A DNA stretch of 27,565 nt from Ruminococcus flavefaciens (GCA_002310115.1 DBYI01000050.1:1-27565), one strand, 5' to 3'. Shown: positions 7,372-15,866, numbered from the stretch's first letter. Numbers and translations are program-made. The notes: generated by a model not told the origin, from the sequence alone.

Positions 7372-8856
7372 ATGAAAAACAATGGCTTGAAAAAGCTCAT
7401 TGCAGGGCTTTCGGCTGCTTGTCTGGCAGCTGCGGCAATGCCTTTTATGAGCTTTGCAGCAGAGACTGAAGAGGTCTCGACAAAGGTTGGAGACTCCAAC
7501 TGCGACGGCGGCGTGGATATGTCCGATGCTGTTATGATAATGCAGGCGCTTTCCAATCCAAACAAGTATGGCAGGGGCGGTACTGATAAGAACGCTATAA
7601 CCGATCAGGGCTGGATAAATGCAGACTGTAACGGTGCTAATGATGGTGTTTCAAATAACGACGCACTTGCTGTTCAGATGTATCTTCTGGGCAAAGGGGA
7701 GCTCAGTAGCGGTAAAAATGATAATCCGCAGGAGAAGCCTGCCGTTGATGCGGTAAAGATACATCTCAAAAATACTTCTATCGAGGTAGAGGGTGAAAAT
7801 GCCACTGTTGAGGGTGCTAAGGTAACTATAACCCATTCGGGTGAATACTATGTTGATGGTACTCTTGACGACGGTCAGATCATAGTTAATATCGCTGACG
7901 AGACTGCCGATCCTGAGACCGTAAAGATTTTCCTTAACGGAGCAAATATCACGGGCAAGAGTGCACCAGCTATCCTTGTGAACAATGCTAAGAATACTTC
8001 TATCAATATCATTGACGGCACAGAAAACATTATTTCTGACGGCGATACGGTTTATGCAGGCGATTTCGCAAAAGCAGCCGTTATTGAGGCTAAAGATGAT
8101 ATAACTATAAAAGGTGGCGAAAAGGGCGACGGAGTCCTAAATATCACCGCTAACATTCAGGATGCTGTTTCCTGTAACAACGATATCAAGATAAATGGCG
8201 GAGATATAAATATTACTACGCTGAATACTGAAAATAAGACTGATGGAATTAAAGCTAAAGAGTCGATTACCGTAAAAGACGGAAGTTTAAAGGTCGAAGC
8301 CGAAGGAGACGGTATCAAGTCAAGCAAGGATTCTGTTGCTTTTGAAGGCGGTAAAACTAAGATTAAGGCAGGCAATGACGCTGTGCAGGCTGAAACTACT
8401 ATTGACATCAGCGGTGGAAAACTCATTGCAGGCGGTGATCGAGGACTAACTGCAGTTACAGGTATCAATATCACAGGTGGTACGGTCATAGCTACAGCTA
8501 CCGATAAACAGGTCGATGAAAAGCTTATGAGTGGCACTACCCAGACCACGGCTCTTCTTAACTGTATCGATGATCCGTCTAACGAGAAGGACGGTACATG
8601 GAAGAAGGACAATGCTATAGTAACAGGCAATGTTGATGTAAAATATCAGAAGAAGTTCAAATACGTACTCTTTAGTGATACTTCCATTAACGGGGCTAAG
8701 TCGTGTAGTTTCCATAACCTTGCAACAGGTGCGACTGTAACGCATACGGACGGCAAGCAGACGCAGTTCCAACTCAGCCTTGTTACTGTATTTAATAATG
8801 TAGATCCTGCAGGTATAGCTTCAGACATAAAGGATGATGCTGATACTGCTAAATAA
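7372..8856 (+). CDS. Secreted dockerin protein with Cthe_2159-like carbohydrate-binding beta-helix
   Basis: A 494-residue exported protein. Residues 1-30 are a signal peptide (KK, a hydrophobic Leu/Ala core, cleavage near SFAA). A type I dockerin follows: loop one is GDSNCDGGVDMSDAV (40-54), loop two ADCNGANDGVSNNDALAVQ (84-102), the latter with one extra residue. A linker leads to repeated short beta-strand segments (about 125-450) such as KIFLNGANITGKSAPAIL and DGIKAKESITVKDGSLKVE, resembling the Cthe_2159 pectin-binding beta-helix family (formerly DUF4353). It is probably held in a cellulosome by a cohesin and binds plant polysaccharide; a catalytic role is not evident. ATG 7372 is preferred over TTG 7363, because AAAAAGGAG leaves 11 bases to the ATG but only 2 to the TTG. 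It is monocistronic. Confidence 0.88.
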   Translation: MKNNGLKKLIAGLSAACLAAAAMPFMSFAAETEEVSTKVGDSNCDGGVDMSDAVMIMQALSNPNKYGRGGTDKNAITDQGWINADCNGANDGVSNNDALAVQMYLLGKGELSSGKNDNPQEKPAVDAVKIHLKNTSIEVEGENATVEGAKVTITHSGEYYVDGTLDDGQIIVNIADETADPETVKIFLNGANITGKSAPAILVNNAKNTSINIIDGTENIISDGDTVYAGDFAKAAVIEAKDDITIKGGEKGDGVLNITANIQDAVSCNNDIKINGGDINITTLNTENKTDGIKAKESITVKDGSLKVEAEGDGIKSSKDSVAFEGGKTKIKAGNDAVQAETTIDISGGKLIAGGDRGLTAVTGINITGGTVIATATDKQVDEKLMSGTTQTTALLNCIDDPSNEKDGTWKKDNAIVTGNVDVKYQKKFKYVLFSDTSINGAKSCSFHNLATGATVTHTDGKQTQFQLSLVTVFNNVDPAGIASDIKDDADTAK

Positions 8857-8886
8857 GAGTTTTCAGGATATTTTCTGAACATGAAT

Positions 8887-8900
8887 GCTTCTTAAGAAGC
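8887..8900. repeat. Perfect 14-bp palindrome after the dockerin gene
   Basis: GCTTCTTAAGAAGC is fully self-complementary. Outer arms CATGA (8880-8884) and TCATG (8900-8904) can extend the stem across a 2-base bulge. There is no T-run after it, so it is more likely an mRNA 3' stability element than a terminator. Confidence 0.45.
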
Positions 8901-9007
8901 TCATGAAACTGTACTATCATTCAGAATGCGAATTGCAGCGAACATCATAGTGCAGGCTGAACCTAGAAACGACATCTTCATGATCATTCAGATCCTTTTC
9001 TCAAAAC

Positions 9008-9035
9008 GCGCCACAGTATCCCAGTACTGCGGCGC
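9008..9035 (+). terminator. GC-rich hairpin downstream of the dockerin gene
   Basis: GCGCC-A-CAGTA (9008-9018) pairs with TACTG-C-GGCGC (9025-9035), with one A-C mismatch and a 6-base loop. The plus strand then reads ATTTCCC, a weak T-tract. On the minus strand it is followed by GTTTTGA. Confidence 0.55.
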
Positions 9036-9064
9036 ATTTCCCTGTTATTAGGTATTTTAATGAA

Positions 9065-9093
9065 AAACGCCATAGCAATTTGCTATGGCGTTT
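9065..9093. terminator. Bidirectional terminator between convergent genes
   Basis: AAACGCCATAGCAA (9065-9078) and TTGCTATGGCGTTT (9080-9093) are perfect complements. The stem begins with A-runs and ends with T-runs on either strand, so it can stop both the dockerin gene (+) and the pseudokinase gene (-), whose stop lies 10 bases away. Confidence 0.85.
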
Positions 9094-9102
9094 GTGTCAT
9101 TA

Positions 9103-11136
9103 TCAGCCCTGACCACCGTCATCTATGGTGGTAGGTTCAACTACAGGCGGATTCGTAGGAGGATCCGTTGGTGGATCAGTAGGCGGTTCTGTAGGTGGCT
9201 CAGTCGGTGGGATTGTAGTTGTCGGCGCCTGAGTCGTTGTAGCAGCCTGAGTTGTTGTAGTGGCATGTGTGGCTGTAGTTGCGTGAGTTGTAGCTGCTTC
9301 GGTGGTTGTGGTAGGAGCTTCTGTAGTAGCTATTGCGTTTTTGGAAGAATAATATACCATTAGTTTCTTGCCGCCTGAGCAATCAAATACTGTTCCTGTA
9401 GCTACAAGTTTTCCGTCTACACGGAGTTCAACTATAGAATCTGTCTTACTGTAGTCTGTTGGAGATTCAAGGAACTGGTAGTTATGGGACGAGATTCCAG
9501 CCTTTTCGAGGGCGTTCTTGTACTGCGAAACTGTCATGCCTGCAAAATCAGGGATAGTAGCAGAACCCTTGCCTTTGCTGACATGGATAACAAGAGTATC
9601 ACCTTCTGCTATCATTTCACCCGCCTCGATGTCCTGTTCAAAAATCATATCACTGGCGTACTTATCGTTGTATGAGAATACTGCCTCAAGCTTGAAAGAA
9701 TCATTGTACTTATCCTTTTCCAACTCGTAAAACTTGCCTACGAGATCAGGTACCTTGACATTCTTTTCCTTTGTGGCTGAAGTTGAGACTTCATCAACAA
9801 TGCTGTCACTTGCCAACTTGGAACGTCTGCTCTTTCGGATGACCTCGCTTTCATCGTTTTTGGGTAGCAGATTCATAACGATGACCACTAAAGCCATAAG
9901 TATACCGAGAAAAAGTATGCCTATGATTATCGGCACCTTTATTCGGTCAACTGTGTTTATCTTTTCGTAGCTATAGCTGGGATCGCGCTGAGGTTTTCGG
10001 TACGAATGAGCGCTGCGCTGATGTATAACCTCTGTTTCAGGCAGTGGTTGTACAGGTTGTGTTGCATGGTATGCAGGGGCAGGAGTTGATTCCTGCTGAA
10101 TGTCTGGACGGTCGTTAAGGAAGAGGGTGCTGTCAAACTCTTCTTCCTCCTCAAACTCTTCGGTTTCCTCGGAAGGCTGCTCAAAGAGCTTTGTTACGAG
10201 TTCAGTGATAGTTTGAATACGTTCTCTGCCGTTGAGATTCATACCATCCATTATGACACGTGAAACGTGCTTAGGTATACTTGAGTCAAGAGTATGTGGT
10301 TCGTGAAGGTCGTCATGGTTCTGACGGCTAACGGAATCAACTGGCATGCAGCCTGTTAAAGCTCTGTATAGGAGAGCACATACTCCGTAAACATCTGTCC
10401 ATGAGCCCTGACGGCTGCTGCTGCTAGCTGAATACTGCTCAGGAGCTGCATAGCCTTTGAAAAGTTCATATTCAAGACCTGCATTTGCTGTTCTTACTGC
10501 AGAAACACAGAAGCCAGAGAGCTTCAGTTCGCCCTTGTCGGTGATGTACACCGTATCAGGGCTTATAGCGCGGTGTATAATACCTGCGTTGTGTAGTATC
10601 CCGATAGTTGTGAAAAGGGGAGGGAATATCTTCGATACCTGTTCCCAGCTGAGCTCGCCTGCGTTTTCCTTTAGGTAGTCAAGCATTTTCACACCCTCAA
10701 TGTACTCAAATATGGTATAGGTTGTATTGTTTTCTGCAAACATATCGAGAACAGGGGGGATATTCGGGTTGTTCCTGAGTCTTGCAAGAGACTTGTTTAA
10801 CTCAGTATACTCGGCCATAAAAGCTTTGTATTTTGCAAGATTGTTATAATTAACACTGATAGTTGCTTTGTTTTTTACACGGGTACAAAGGTTTATAGGC
10901 ATATATTCCCTGATAAACACCTTTTTGCCTGTCGTTATATCGGAACCGATATATGTTGCACCTTCGCCGTTGTATTCAAGAAGATTACCGCAGACGTACT
11001 TGCTGTGAAGTATCGTCGCAGGTGGAACGTACATAGGGTTATATTCAGAGCTTTCAACATATCCGCATGAGGGACAAACATGAAGCGAGCTGTCATATTG
11101 TTCCATGCATCTGTTACAATATTTACTGTCTCCCAA
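9103..11136 (-). CDS. Membrane pseudokinase: zinc ribbon, degenerate Ser/Thr kinase fold, TM, PASTA repeats, Thr/Pro tail
   Basis: 677 residues from TTG 11136, which has GGAGGAGGAG 5 bases upstream; the longer frame to GTG 11169 would place that site inside the gene. Order of parts: a four-Cys zinc ribbon (Cys7, 10, 21, 24), a Hanks-type kinase fold (about 48-320), an acidic linker, a membrane helix (about 401-424), two PASTA-like domains (about 460-523 and 526-599), and a Thr-rich then Pro-rich extracellular tail. The kinase fold keeps APE (231-233), but the VAIK lysine is Arg76, HRD-x4-N reads HRAISPDT (188-195), and DFG is GFC. Only part of the glycine loop remains. PASTA kinases bind peptidoglycan fragments and control wall growth. 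This one probably senses or scaffolds without phosphorylating. It has its own promoter and terminator. Confidence 0.9.
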   Translation of the reverse strand: MGDSKYCNRCMEQYDSSLHVCPSCGYVESSEYNPMYVPPATILHSKYVCGNLLEYNGEGATYIGSDITTGKKVFIREYMPINLCTRVKNKATISVNYNNLAKYKAFMAEYTELNKSLARLRNNPNIPPVLDMFAENNTTYTIFEYIEGVKMLDYLKENAGELSWEQVSKIFPPLFTTIGILHNAGIIHRAISPDTVYITDKGELKLSGFCVSAVRTANAGLEYELFKGYAAPEQYSASSSSRQGSWTDVYGVCALLYRALTGCMPVDSVSRQNHDDLHEPHTLDSSIPKHVSRVIMDGMNLNGRERIQTITELVTKLFEQPSEETEEFEEEEEFDSTLFLNDRPDIQQESTPAPAYHATQPVQPLPETEVIHQRSAHSYRKPQRDPSYSYEKINTVDRIKVPIIIGILFLGILMALVVIVMNLLPKNDESEVIRKSRRSKLASDSIVDEVSTSATKEKNVKVPDLVGKFYELEKDKYNDSFKLEAVFSYNDKYASDMIFEQDIEAGEMIAEGDTLVIHVSKGKGSATIPDFAGMTVSQYKNALEKAGISSHNYQFLESPTDYSKTDSIVELRVDGKLVATGTVFDCSGGKKLMVYYSSKNAIATTEAPTTTTEAATTHATTATHATTTTQAATTTQAPTTTIPPTEPPTEPPTDPPTDPPTNPPVVEPTTIDDGGQG
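9127..9326 (-). repeat. Low-complexity Thr/Pro codon tract
   Basis: About 66 codons made mainly of Thr, Ala, Pro, Glu and Asp: TTTEAATTHATT-type units, then PPTEPPTDPPT-type units. They form the extracellular tail of the pseudokinase. Near-identical short units such as the PPT-D/E triplets suggest growth by slippage. Such tails are often glycosylated or used as wall-spanning spacers. Confidence 0.75.
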
Positions 11137-11187
11137 AGCAGCTCCTCCTCCTAAAAATAATATATGCACAAAAAAGGCATCATATCT

Positions 11188-11216
11188 ATTTTATCAATAA
11201 AATCGCAAAATGTCAA
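11188..11216 (-). promoter_or_regulatory. Sigma-A promoter of the pseudokinase gene
   Basis: On the minus strand, a perfect -35 TTGACA (11216-11211) is followed after 17 bases by TAAAAT (11193-11188). The predicted start near 11181 gives a leader of about 45 bases. Confidence 0.75.
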
Positions 11217-11314
11217 CTGTTTGGGGCTGTATATTCCCGATTACTGTGAATTTGTATTTTTTTTGTAATATTTTCAGTGTGAATTTTTCTTAATTGTAAC
11301 ATTTTAAGAAAAAC

Positions 11315-11348
11315 AGGTTCGGAAAAGTAGTAATACCTTTCCGAACCT
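11315..11348 (-). terminator. Terminator of the proBA operon
   Basis: AGGTTCGGAAA (11315-11325) and TTTCCGAACCT (11338-11348) form an 11-bp perfect stem with a 12-base loop. The minus strand continues with GTTTTTCTT. It lies 13 bases beyond the stop of the last gene. Confidence 0.9.
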
Positions 11349-11361
11349 GAGAGTCTGTATA

Positions 11362-13755
11362 TCAGAGATTTCCGTTGTTAACGGAAAGTATCTTCATTGA
11401 ATTGAATCGGAATGTTCCGTCTTCCTTTTCAGTGAGCTTGTATTCAGCCTGTTTTGCTACATTTTTTTCCATCCATTGCGGGAGTTCTGCAATATAGTCA
11501 ACGGTGAGAGTATACTCCTTACCACTTTTAACTATGGATTTAATTTCTGGAGCATATGTATGAGTAATGGTTTTTACCTTGACATTGTATACTCCGTCTG
11601 CATAATAGAATCGGGACTCGACTGGACCTACAGTGGTATGATTGAACTCAGGCAGTTTTTCACCAAAGAGTTCCACTGCGTACTTTTCAACGTCTACATC
11701 TGGAATAGAAATAGTATCGAGAGTGAGCTCGTAATTGGATACTTTGTCTTTGTCCATGATTATCGACCATATTGTAGCAGTGATGATCTGCTCTGAAGTA
11801 AGCTGTGATGGCTCATTGAATGGTTCTATGTCCATTATAGCTGCAGGATATATCATCTGAGTGAAACTATCCTTCTTAACCTCGCCTGAAGTAAAGCTGT
11901 GGAAACAGCCTATTGCCCATATTATTGAGGAAATGATACCGATAACTGCAAAGGCAGTAAGGACTACACCAAGTATGGTATAAAGGCGCTTTCTTCCATC
12001 AGGAATTGCAAATGCGCCAGCAGGACCTTTTTCTGTGTGTTCGCTACGTTGTTCGATAAGCTCGTCAGGGTTTTCACTGAGTATGTTCTCAAAGTCAGAT
12101 TCAGTTTTATTCTGAGTTTTTTCGATGTTTTCTACAGGAGCTTCTGCTATAGAGGGTTCTTCTTGCTGTTCTGAGATTATTTCATTGACAGATTCTGTTT
12201 CTGCAAGAGCTTCACTCAGTTCCTCAATGGCAGGCTCTGGAACGAATTCTTCGTCTGAAATAAAATCCTCTTCTGGGGCTTTTTCAGCGGCAGGGGGAGC
12301 GATCGCCCCCATCTGCGATCTTCTCATATCTATTACCTGTCTCTGCTTGTCGGGATCAAGAGCGTCAAAGCGTACCTTTAGTTCAGGTGAGAGACCTGCA
12401 ATTATATCTTCGTCAGTTAGGATAAACTGCTTCGGCTCGGGAGTTCCGATATCAGCAATGGCTTCGGCAGCTCCCTCACGTATATTGTCAAGCATATTGC
12501 CTACGGGATCGCTTTCAGGAACTGGAGATTCATCCTCAGGGTGGTTAATAGCGGCAATTGCAGCATCGATAAGATCTGTAGCTGAAACTTCGCTGTTATC
12601 ATGTTCTGATAGAGTGCCTTCGGGAATATTAACTTCAGCAATTTCAGATTCTTCTCTAGCTTTGTTAATGAGCTTTTTGAAAAATCCCATCTTCTTTGGC
12701 TTTTCAGCAGTTTCTTCGATGGCTGCTTCTGCAACTGGTGAAGTTTCTGTTGCATTTGCAAGAGCATCTATTGTCGAGTCTGATTCGTTTGGAATGTCAT
12801 TATTGTCAAGTCTTGCTATTACAGGGACTGCCTCTTCTGCAAGACGCTTCATTTCCTCTATCCTGCGTTGCTGCTCAGCTTCCATTGCAAGACGAGCTTG
12901 CTCAGCTTCTTCCGCAATACGTGCTCTCTTGGCTTCTTCTGCAAGGCGAGCTCTTTCAGCTTCCATTGCAAGACGAGCTTGTTCGGCTTCTTCCGCAATA
13001 CGAGCTTTTTCGGCTTCTTCTGCAAGGCGAGTTCTTTCAGCTTCTTCCGCAAGACGTGCCTGTTCAGCAGCTTCTTCGGCTCTGCGCTGCTTTTCAGCCT
13101 CTATTTGAGCTATGCGACGCTGTCTCTCAGCTTCTTCCTGCTCTAGCTGTTGCCTTTCGGCTTCTTCTCTGGCAAGTCTGCGTTGTCTGGCTTCTTCTTC
13201 AAGACGTGCTCTTTCAGCGGCAGCTTCAGCAGCTCTTCGTGCTCTTTCAGCGGCGTGAGCTTCCTCGGCAGCAGCTTCAGATGCTCTTTGAGCCTGCTTT
13301 TCACGTTCCATTTCTTCTCGGCGGAGAGCCTCATAATCAGGCAGTTCGCCAGTTATAACTATTTTCTTTTTCTTGACGGGCTTGGGTAGTTCCTCGGCAG
13401 AAGGTATCGAATCAAATACTCTTGTTACTTCAGTAGATGCCTCCGTGTGCATTACCTCACTGATGATATTCGGGACGTTTTCGTCTTCTTCAGCGGATGA
13501 GGGGGCATCATCAGACGGGGGAGCGAACTCCCATACAGCTGGGGGCTCATCGTCAGGAACGTCAGCTTCATCGTATATGTGCTGCTTTTCTTCCTCCAGT
13601 GCGTGGAGCAGATCGTCGACAGACATATTGTCGAATTTGCTCTTTCTTGTGGCACGTGGAGTATTATGACTCCTTGCGGGAGTACTTCCTGCGCTGCTAC
13701 CGCTTCCGTCCATAAGACTGTTGAGCATATCGTCAAGATCTTTTCTAATAGCCAT
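11362..13755 (-). CDS. Large single-pass membrane protein with TolA-like Ala/Glu/Arg repeat, function unknown
   Basis: 797 residues from ATG 13755, with GGAGG 5 bases upstream; the TTG at 13767 overlaps that site. The N-terminus (to about 145) is acidic and disordered-looking. Residues about 145-315 are a continuous Ala/Glu/Arg helix built of 9-residue units such as EEAERARLA, similar in composition to TolA domain II. A second acidic stretch follows, then FFKKLINKAREE, more acidic sequence, one membrane helix (about 592-613), and a C-terminal domain of about 180 residues with alternating strands. No signal peptide, so the long N-terminal part is probably cytoplasmic and the C-terminal domain outside. 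It starts 17 bases after the proA stop, so it is transcribed with proline genes. I know no family for the C-terminal domain. A cytoplasm-to-wall linker or scaffold is a guess. Confidence 0.82.
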   Translation of the reverse strand: MAIRKDLDDMLNSLMDGSGSSAGSTPARSHNTPRATRKSKFDNMSVDDLLHALEEEKQHIYDEADVPDDEPPAVWEFAPPSDDAPSSAEEDENVPNIISEVMHTEASTEVTRVFDSIPSAEELPKPVKKKKIVITGELPDYEALRREEMEREKQAQRASEAAAEEAHAAERARRAAEAAAERARLEEEARQRRLAREEAERQQLEQEEAERQRRIAQIEAEKQRRAEEAAEQARLAEEAERTRLAEEAEKARIAEEAEQARLAMEAERARLAEEAKRARIAEEAEQARLAMEAEQQRRIEEMKRLAEEAVPVIARLDNNDIPNESDSTIDALANATETSPVAEAAIEETAEKPKKMGFFKKLINKAREESEIAEVNIPEGTLSEHDNSEVSATDLIDAAIAAINHPEDESPVPESDPVGNMLDNIREGAAEAIADIGTPEPKQFILTDEDIIAGLSPELKVRFDALDPDKQRQVIDMRRSQMGAIAPPAAEKAPEEDFISDEEFVPEPAIEELSEALAETESVNEIISEQQEEPSIAEAPVENIEKTQNKTESDFENILSENPDELIEQRSEHTEKGPAGAFAIPDGRKRLYTILGVVLTAFAVIGIISSIIWAIGCFHSFTSGEVKKDSFTQMIYPAAIMDIEPFNEPSQLTSEQIITATIWSIIMDKDKVSNYELTLDTISIPDVDVEKYAVELFGEKLPEFNHTTVGPVESRFYYADGVYNVKVKTITHTYAPEIKSIVKSGKEYTLTVDYIAELPQWMEKNVAKQAEYKLTEKEDGTFRFNSMKILSVNNGNL
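12876..13037 (-). repeat. Two 81-bp tandem repeats inside the TolA-like gene
   Basis: 12876-12956 and 12957-13037 differ at about 7 of 81 positions. Each codes for 27 residues, i.e. three 9-residue units (EEAEQARLA, MEAERARLA, EEAKRARIA type). More diverged 27-base units continue to about 13300. The high DNA identity points to recent duplication by slippage or recombination, so copy number may vary among strains. Confidence 0.82.
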
Positions 13756-13772
13756 TTCGACCTCCAAAAATT

Positions 13773-15020
13773 TTATCTGATCTGTCCGTTTCCGTTGATC
13801 AGGTATTTAACAGTAGTAAGTTCTGTGAGGCCCATTGGTCCTCTTGCGTGGAGCTTCTGTGTGGAAATGCCTATTTCTGCGCCGAAGCCAAATTCACCGC
13901 CGTCAGTGAAGCGGGTAGAAGCATTTACATAGACAGCTGCTGCATCTACCTGCTTCTGGAATTTCTGTGCGTTTTCAAGTGAGCTTGTAATGATACACTC
14001 AGAATGCTTAGTGCTGTACTTTCTTATATGAGCGATAGCCTCGTCTATATCGTCGACTACCTTTATTGCGATAACAAAATCATTGAACTCTGTTGCATAT
14101 TCAGTTTCCGTAGCTTTTTCAACGGAGCTGCCGAGGATAGCTATTGTTCTCTCGCAGCCGTAAAGCTTAACGTTATGGGATTTGAAGCGCTCTGCTATCA
14201 TTGGCAGGAACTTCTCTGCAATATCTTTGTGCACAAGAAGGCTTTCAATAGCGTTGCATACAGAAGGACGCTGAGTTTTCGCATTGTCTGTTATCTCTAC
14301 AGCCATATCAAGGTCTGCAGAGGAGTCTACGTATACATGGCAATTACCTGCACCGGTTTCGATAACCGGTACGGTAGCTGTTTTTACAACAGCCTGTATG
14401 AGGTTTGCACTGCCTCTTGGAATTATAACGTCAACATAACCATTGAGGCGCATGAGTTCGTTTGTAGTTTCACGGTCAGTATTGTCTACAACCTGGATGA
14501 TATCAGCCGGGAGACCAGCCTTTTCAACCGCATCGCGCATTATCTTTCCGAGGCAGATGTTGGAGTTTATAGCTTCCTTACCGCCTTTGAGGATAACTAC
14601 GTTTCCTGCCTTGAGGCAGAGTGCAGCTGCATCAACAGTAACATTGGGGCGTGATTCATAGATTATGCCGATAACGCCGAGAGGTACTCTTGTTTTGATT
14701 ATCTGTAAGCCGTTTGGACGGCTTCCGCCGCCGATGATTTCTCCAATAGGGTCTTTCAGAGCGATGAGTTCGTCAACACCCTTTGCAATGCCCTCTATGC
14801 GCTTTTCATCAAGCTTGAGCCTGTCCTGCTTTGCTTCTGTCATTCCGTTAGCCTTTGCAGCGGCGATATCCTTTGCGTTTTCTGCGATGATAAGCTTTTT
14901 GTTTTCAAGGAGAGCCTTTGATATCTCTGCGAGTGCTTTGTCCTTCTGCGAAGTTGAAGCAACTGCTGCTGCTGCCTCAGCAGCCTTGGCTCTTTTCCCC
15001 AGTTCCTCTGTATAACTCAT
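13773..15020 (-). CDS. proA: Glutamate-5-semialdehyde dehydrogenase (gamma-glutamyl phosphate reductase)
   Basis: Second step of proline synthesis: reduces gamma-glutamyl phosphate to glutamate-5-semialdehyde with NADPH. At 415 residues it has the normal family length. Seen in order: the N-terminal nucleotide-binding fold with RVPLGVIGIIYESRPNVT and LKGGKEAINSN, the catalytic cysteine in QRPSVCNAIE, and the conserved end FGFGAEIGISTQKLHARGPM followed by LTTVKYLINGNG. ATG 15020 is preceded by AGAGGTG. It lies 40 bases after the proB stop, so the two work as a unit; the intermediate is unstable and ProB and ProA often form a complex. No proC (the last step) is in the window. Confidence 0.96.
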   Translation of the reverse strand: MSYTEELGKRAKAAEAAAAVASTSQKDKALAEISKALLENKKLIIAENAKDIAAAKANGMTEAKQDRLKLDEKRIEGIAKGVDELIALKDPIGEIIGGGSRPNGLQIIKTRVPLGVIGIIYESRPNVTVDAAALCLKAGNVVILKGGKEAINSNICLGKIMRDAVEKAGLPADIIQVVDNTDRETTNELMRLNGYVDVIIPRGSANLIQAVVKTATVPVIETGAGNCHVYVDSSADLDMAVEITDNAKTQRPSVCNAIESLLVHKDIAEKFLPMIAERFKSHNVKLYGCERTIAILGSSVEKATETEYATEFNDFVIAIKVVDDIDEAIAHIRKYSTKHSECIITSSLENAQKFQKQVDAAAVYVNASTRFTDGGEFGFGAEIGISTQKLHARGPMGLTELTTVKYLINGNGQIR

Positions 15021-15060
15021 ATTTACACCTCTTGTTGTTAAATCTGAATAATAGCTTTGT

Positions 15061-15852
15061 TTACTGTGCCTTGAAGAGAGTACCTATCTCCTTATCCTCA
15101 AAGAGGTCGTAGAGCTTTTCTGGATCTCTTCCATTCATTATGATCATGTCTATGCCTGCATTTGTGGCTATTTTTGCGGCATTTATCTTGGTTGACATAC
15201 CGCCTGTGCCCAAAGGTGAGCCTGCACCACCAGCCATAGCCTCTATCTCAGGTGTTATCTTTTCAACGATAGGTATAGGCTTGGCGTCGGGATTCTCACG
15301 GGGATCTCCGTCATAGAGAGCATCAATGTCTGAGAGTATCAGCAGCAGATCAGCTCTGGAAAGCTCCGCAACAAGGGCGGAAAGAGAGTCGTTCTCGCCA
15401 ATTTCTAGTTCCAGCTCATCGATAGCGATAGTGTCATTCTCATTAACTATCGGGATAACATCCATATTCACCAGTTTCTCCACAGTATTCATGAAGTTTT
15501 CACAGTGATTGGGGTTGTTTATAATGGTCTTGGTGAGCAGTATCTGCGCTACTGTCACGCTGTATTTTGCAAACATATCGTCGTATACGTGCATTAGTTC
15601 ACACTGACCTATAGCAGCAACCGCTTGCTTGGTCTTGGTGTCTTTCGGTTTTTCAGGGAGACCCAACTTACCTGCGCCGAGACCGACTGCTCCAGAGGAT
15701 ACCATTATGATCTCACGTCCGGAGTTGTGCAGATCGGAAATAACGCGGACAAGGTTTGTCATGCGTCGTATATTGAGCTTGCCTGTTTTGTGGGCAAGGG
15801 TCGAAGTTCCAAGTTTTATGACGATACGCTTTTTTTCAGATATATTTCTCAT
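15061..15852 (-). CDS. proB: Glutamate 5-kinase, short form without PUA domain
   Basis: First step of proline synthesis: phosphorylates glutamate with ATP. The amino acid kinase fold is complete: RIVIKLGTSTL near the start, MVSSGAVGLGAGKLGL, NENDTIAIDELE for glutamate binding, LLILSDIDALYDGDPRENP, and the GTGGMSTKINAAKIA nucleotide loop. The length is 263 residues against about 367 in E. coli; the missing part is the C-terminal PUA domain. This short form is known in other bacteria, and the frame ends cleanly after the kinase fold, so it is not a frameshift. ATG 15852 has AAAGGAAG 8 bases upstream. Proline feedback sites lie in the kinase domain, so inhibition by proline is still possible. 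Confidence 0.95.
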   Translation of the reverse strand: MRNISEKKRIVIKLGTSTLAHKTGKLNIRRMTNLVRVISDLHNSGREIIMVSSGAVGLGAGKLGLPEKPKDTKTKQAVAAIGQCELMHVYDDMFAKYSVTVAQILLTKTIINNPNHCENFMNTVEKLVNMDVIPIVNENDTIAIDELELEIGENDSLSALVAELSRADLLLILSDIDALYDGDPRENPDAKPIPIVEKITPEIEAMAGGAGSPLGTGGMSTKINAAKIATNAGIDMIIMNGRDPEKLYDLFEDKEIGTLFKAQ

Positions 15853-15866
15853 AAGTGTATCTTCCT

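Noticed and set aside
8157..8630. Open frame of 157 codons on the minus strand
   Set aside because: Antisense to the beta-helix part of the dockerin gene. No ribosome site, and a biased Ser/Pro/Val composition expected from the repeat codons opposite.
12125..13108. Open frame of 327 codons on the plus strand
   Set aside because: It lies wholly antisense to the TolA-like gene and arises from its Ala/Glu/Arg codons. The protein is a Ser/Ala/Arg low-complexity shadow with no ribosome site.
14004..14654. Open frame of 216 codons on the plus strand
   Set aside because: Antisense to the well-conserved proA gene; the Cys/Tyr-rich product is typical of a shadow frame.
15061..15852. proB as a truncated or frameshifted gene because it is 263 codons long
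   Set aside because: The kinase fold is complete, the frame stops cleanly 40 bases before proA, and short ProB without PUA is known in other bacteria.
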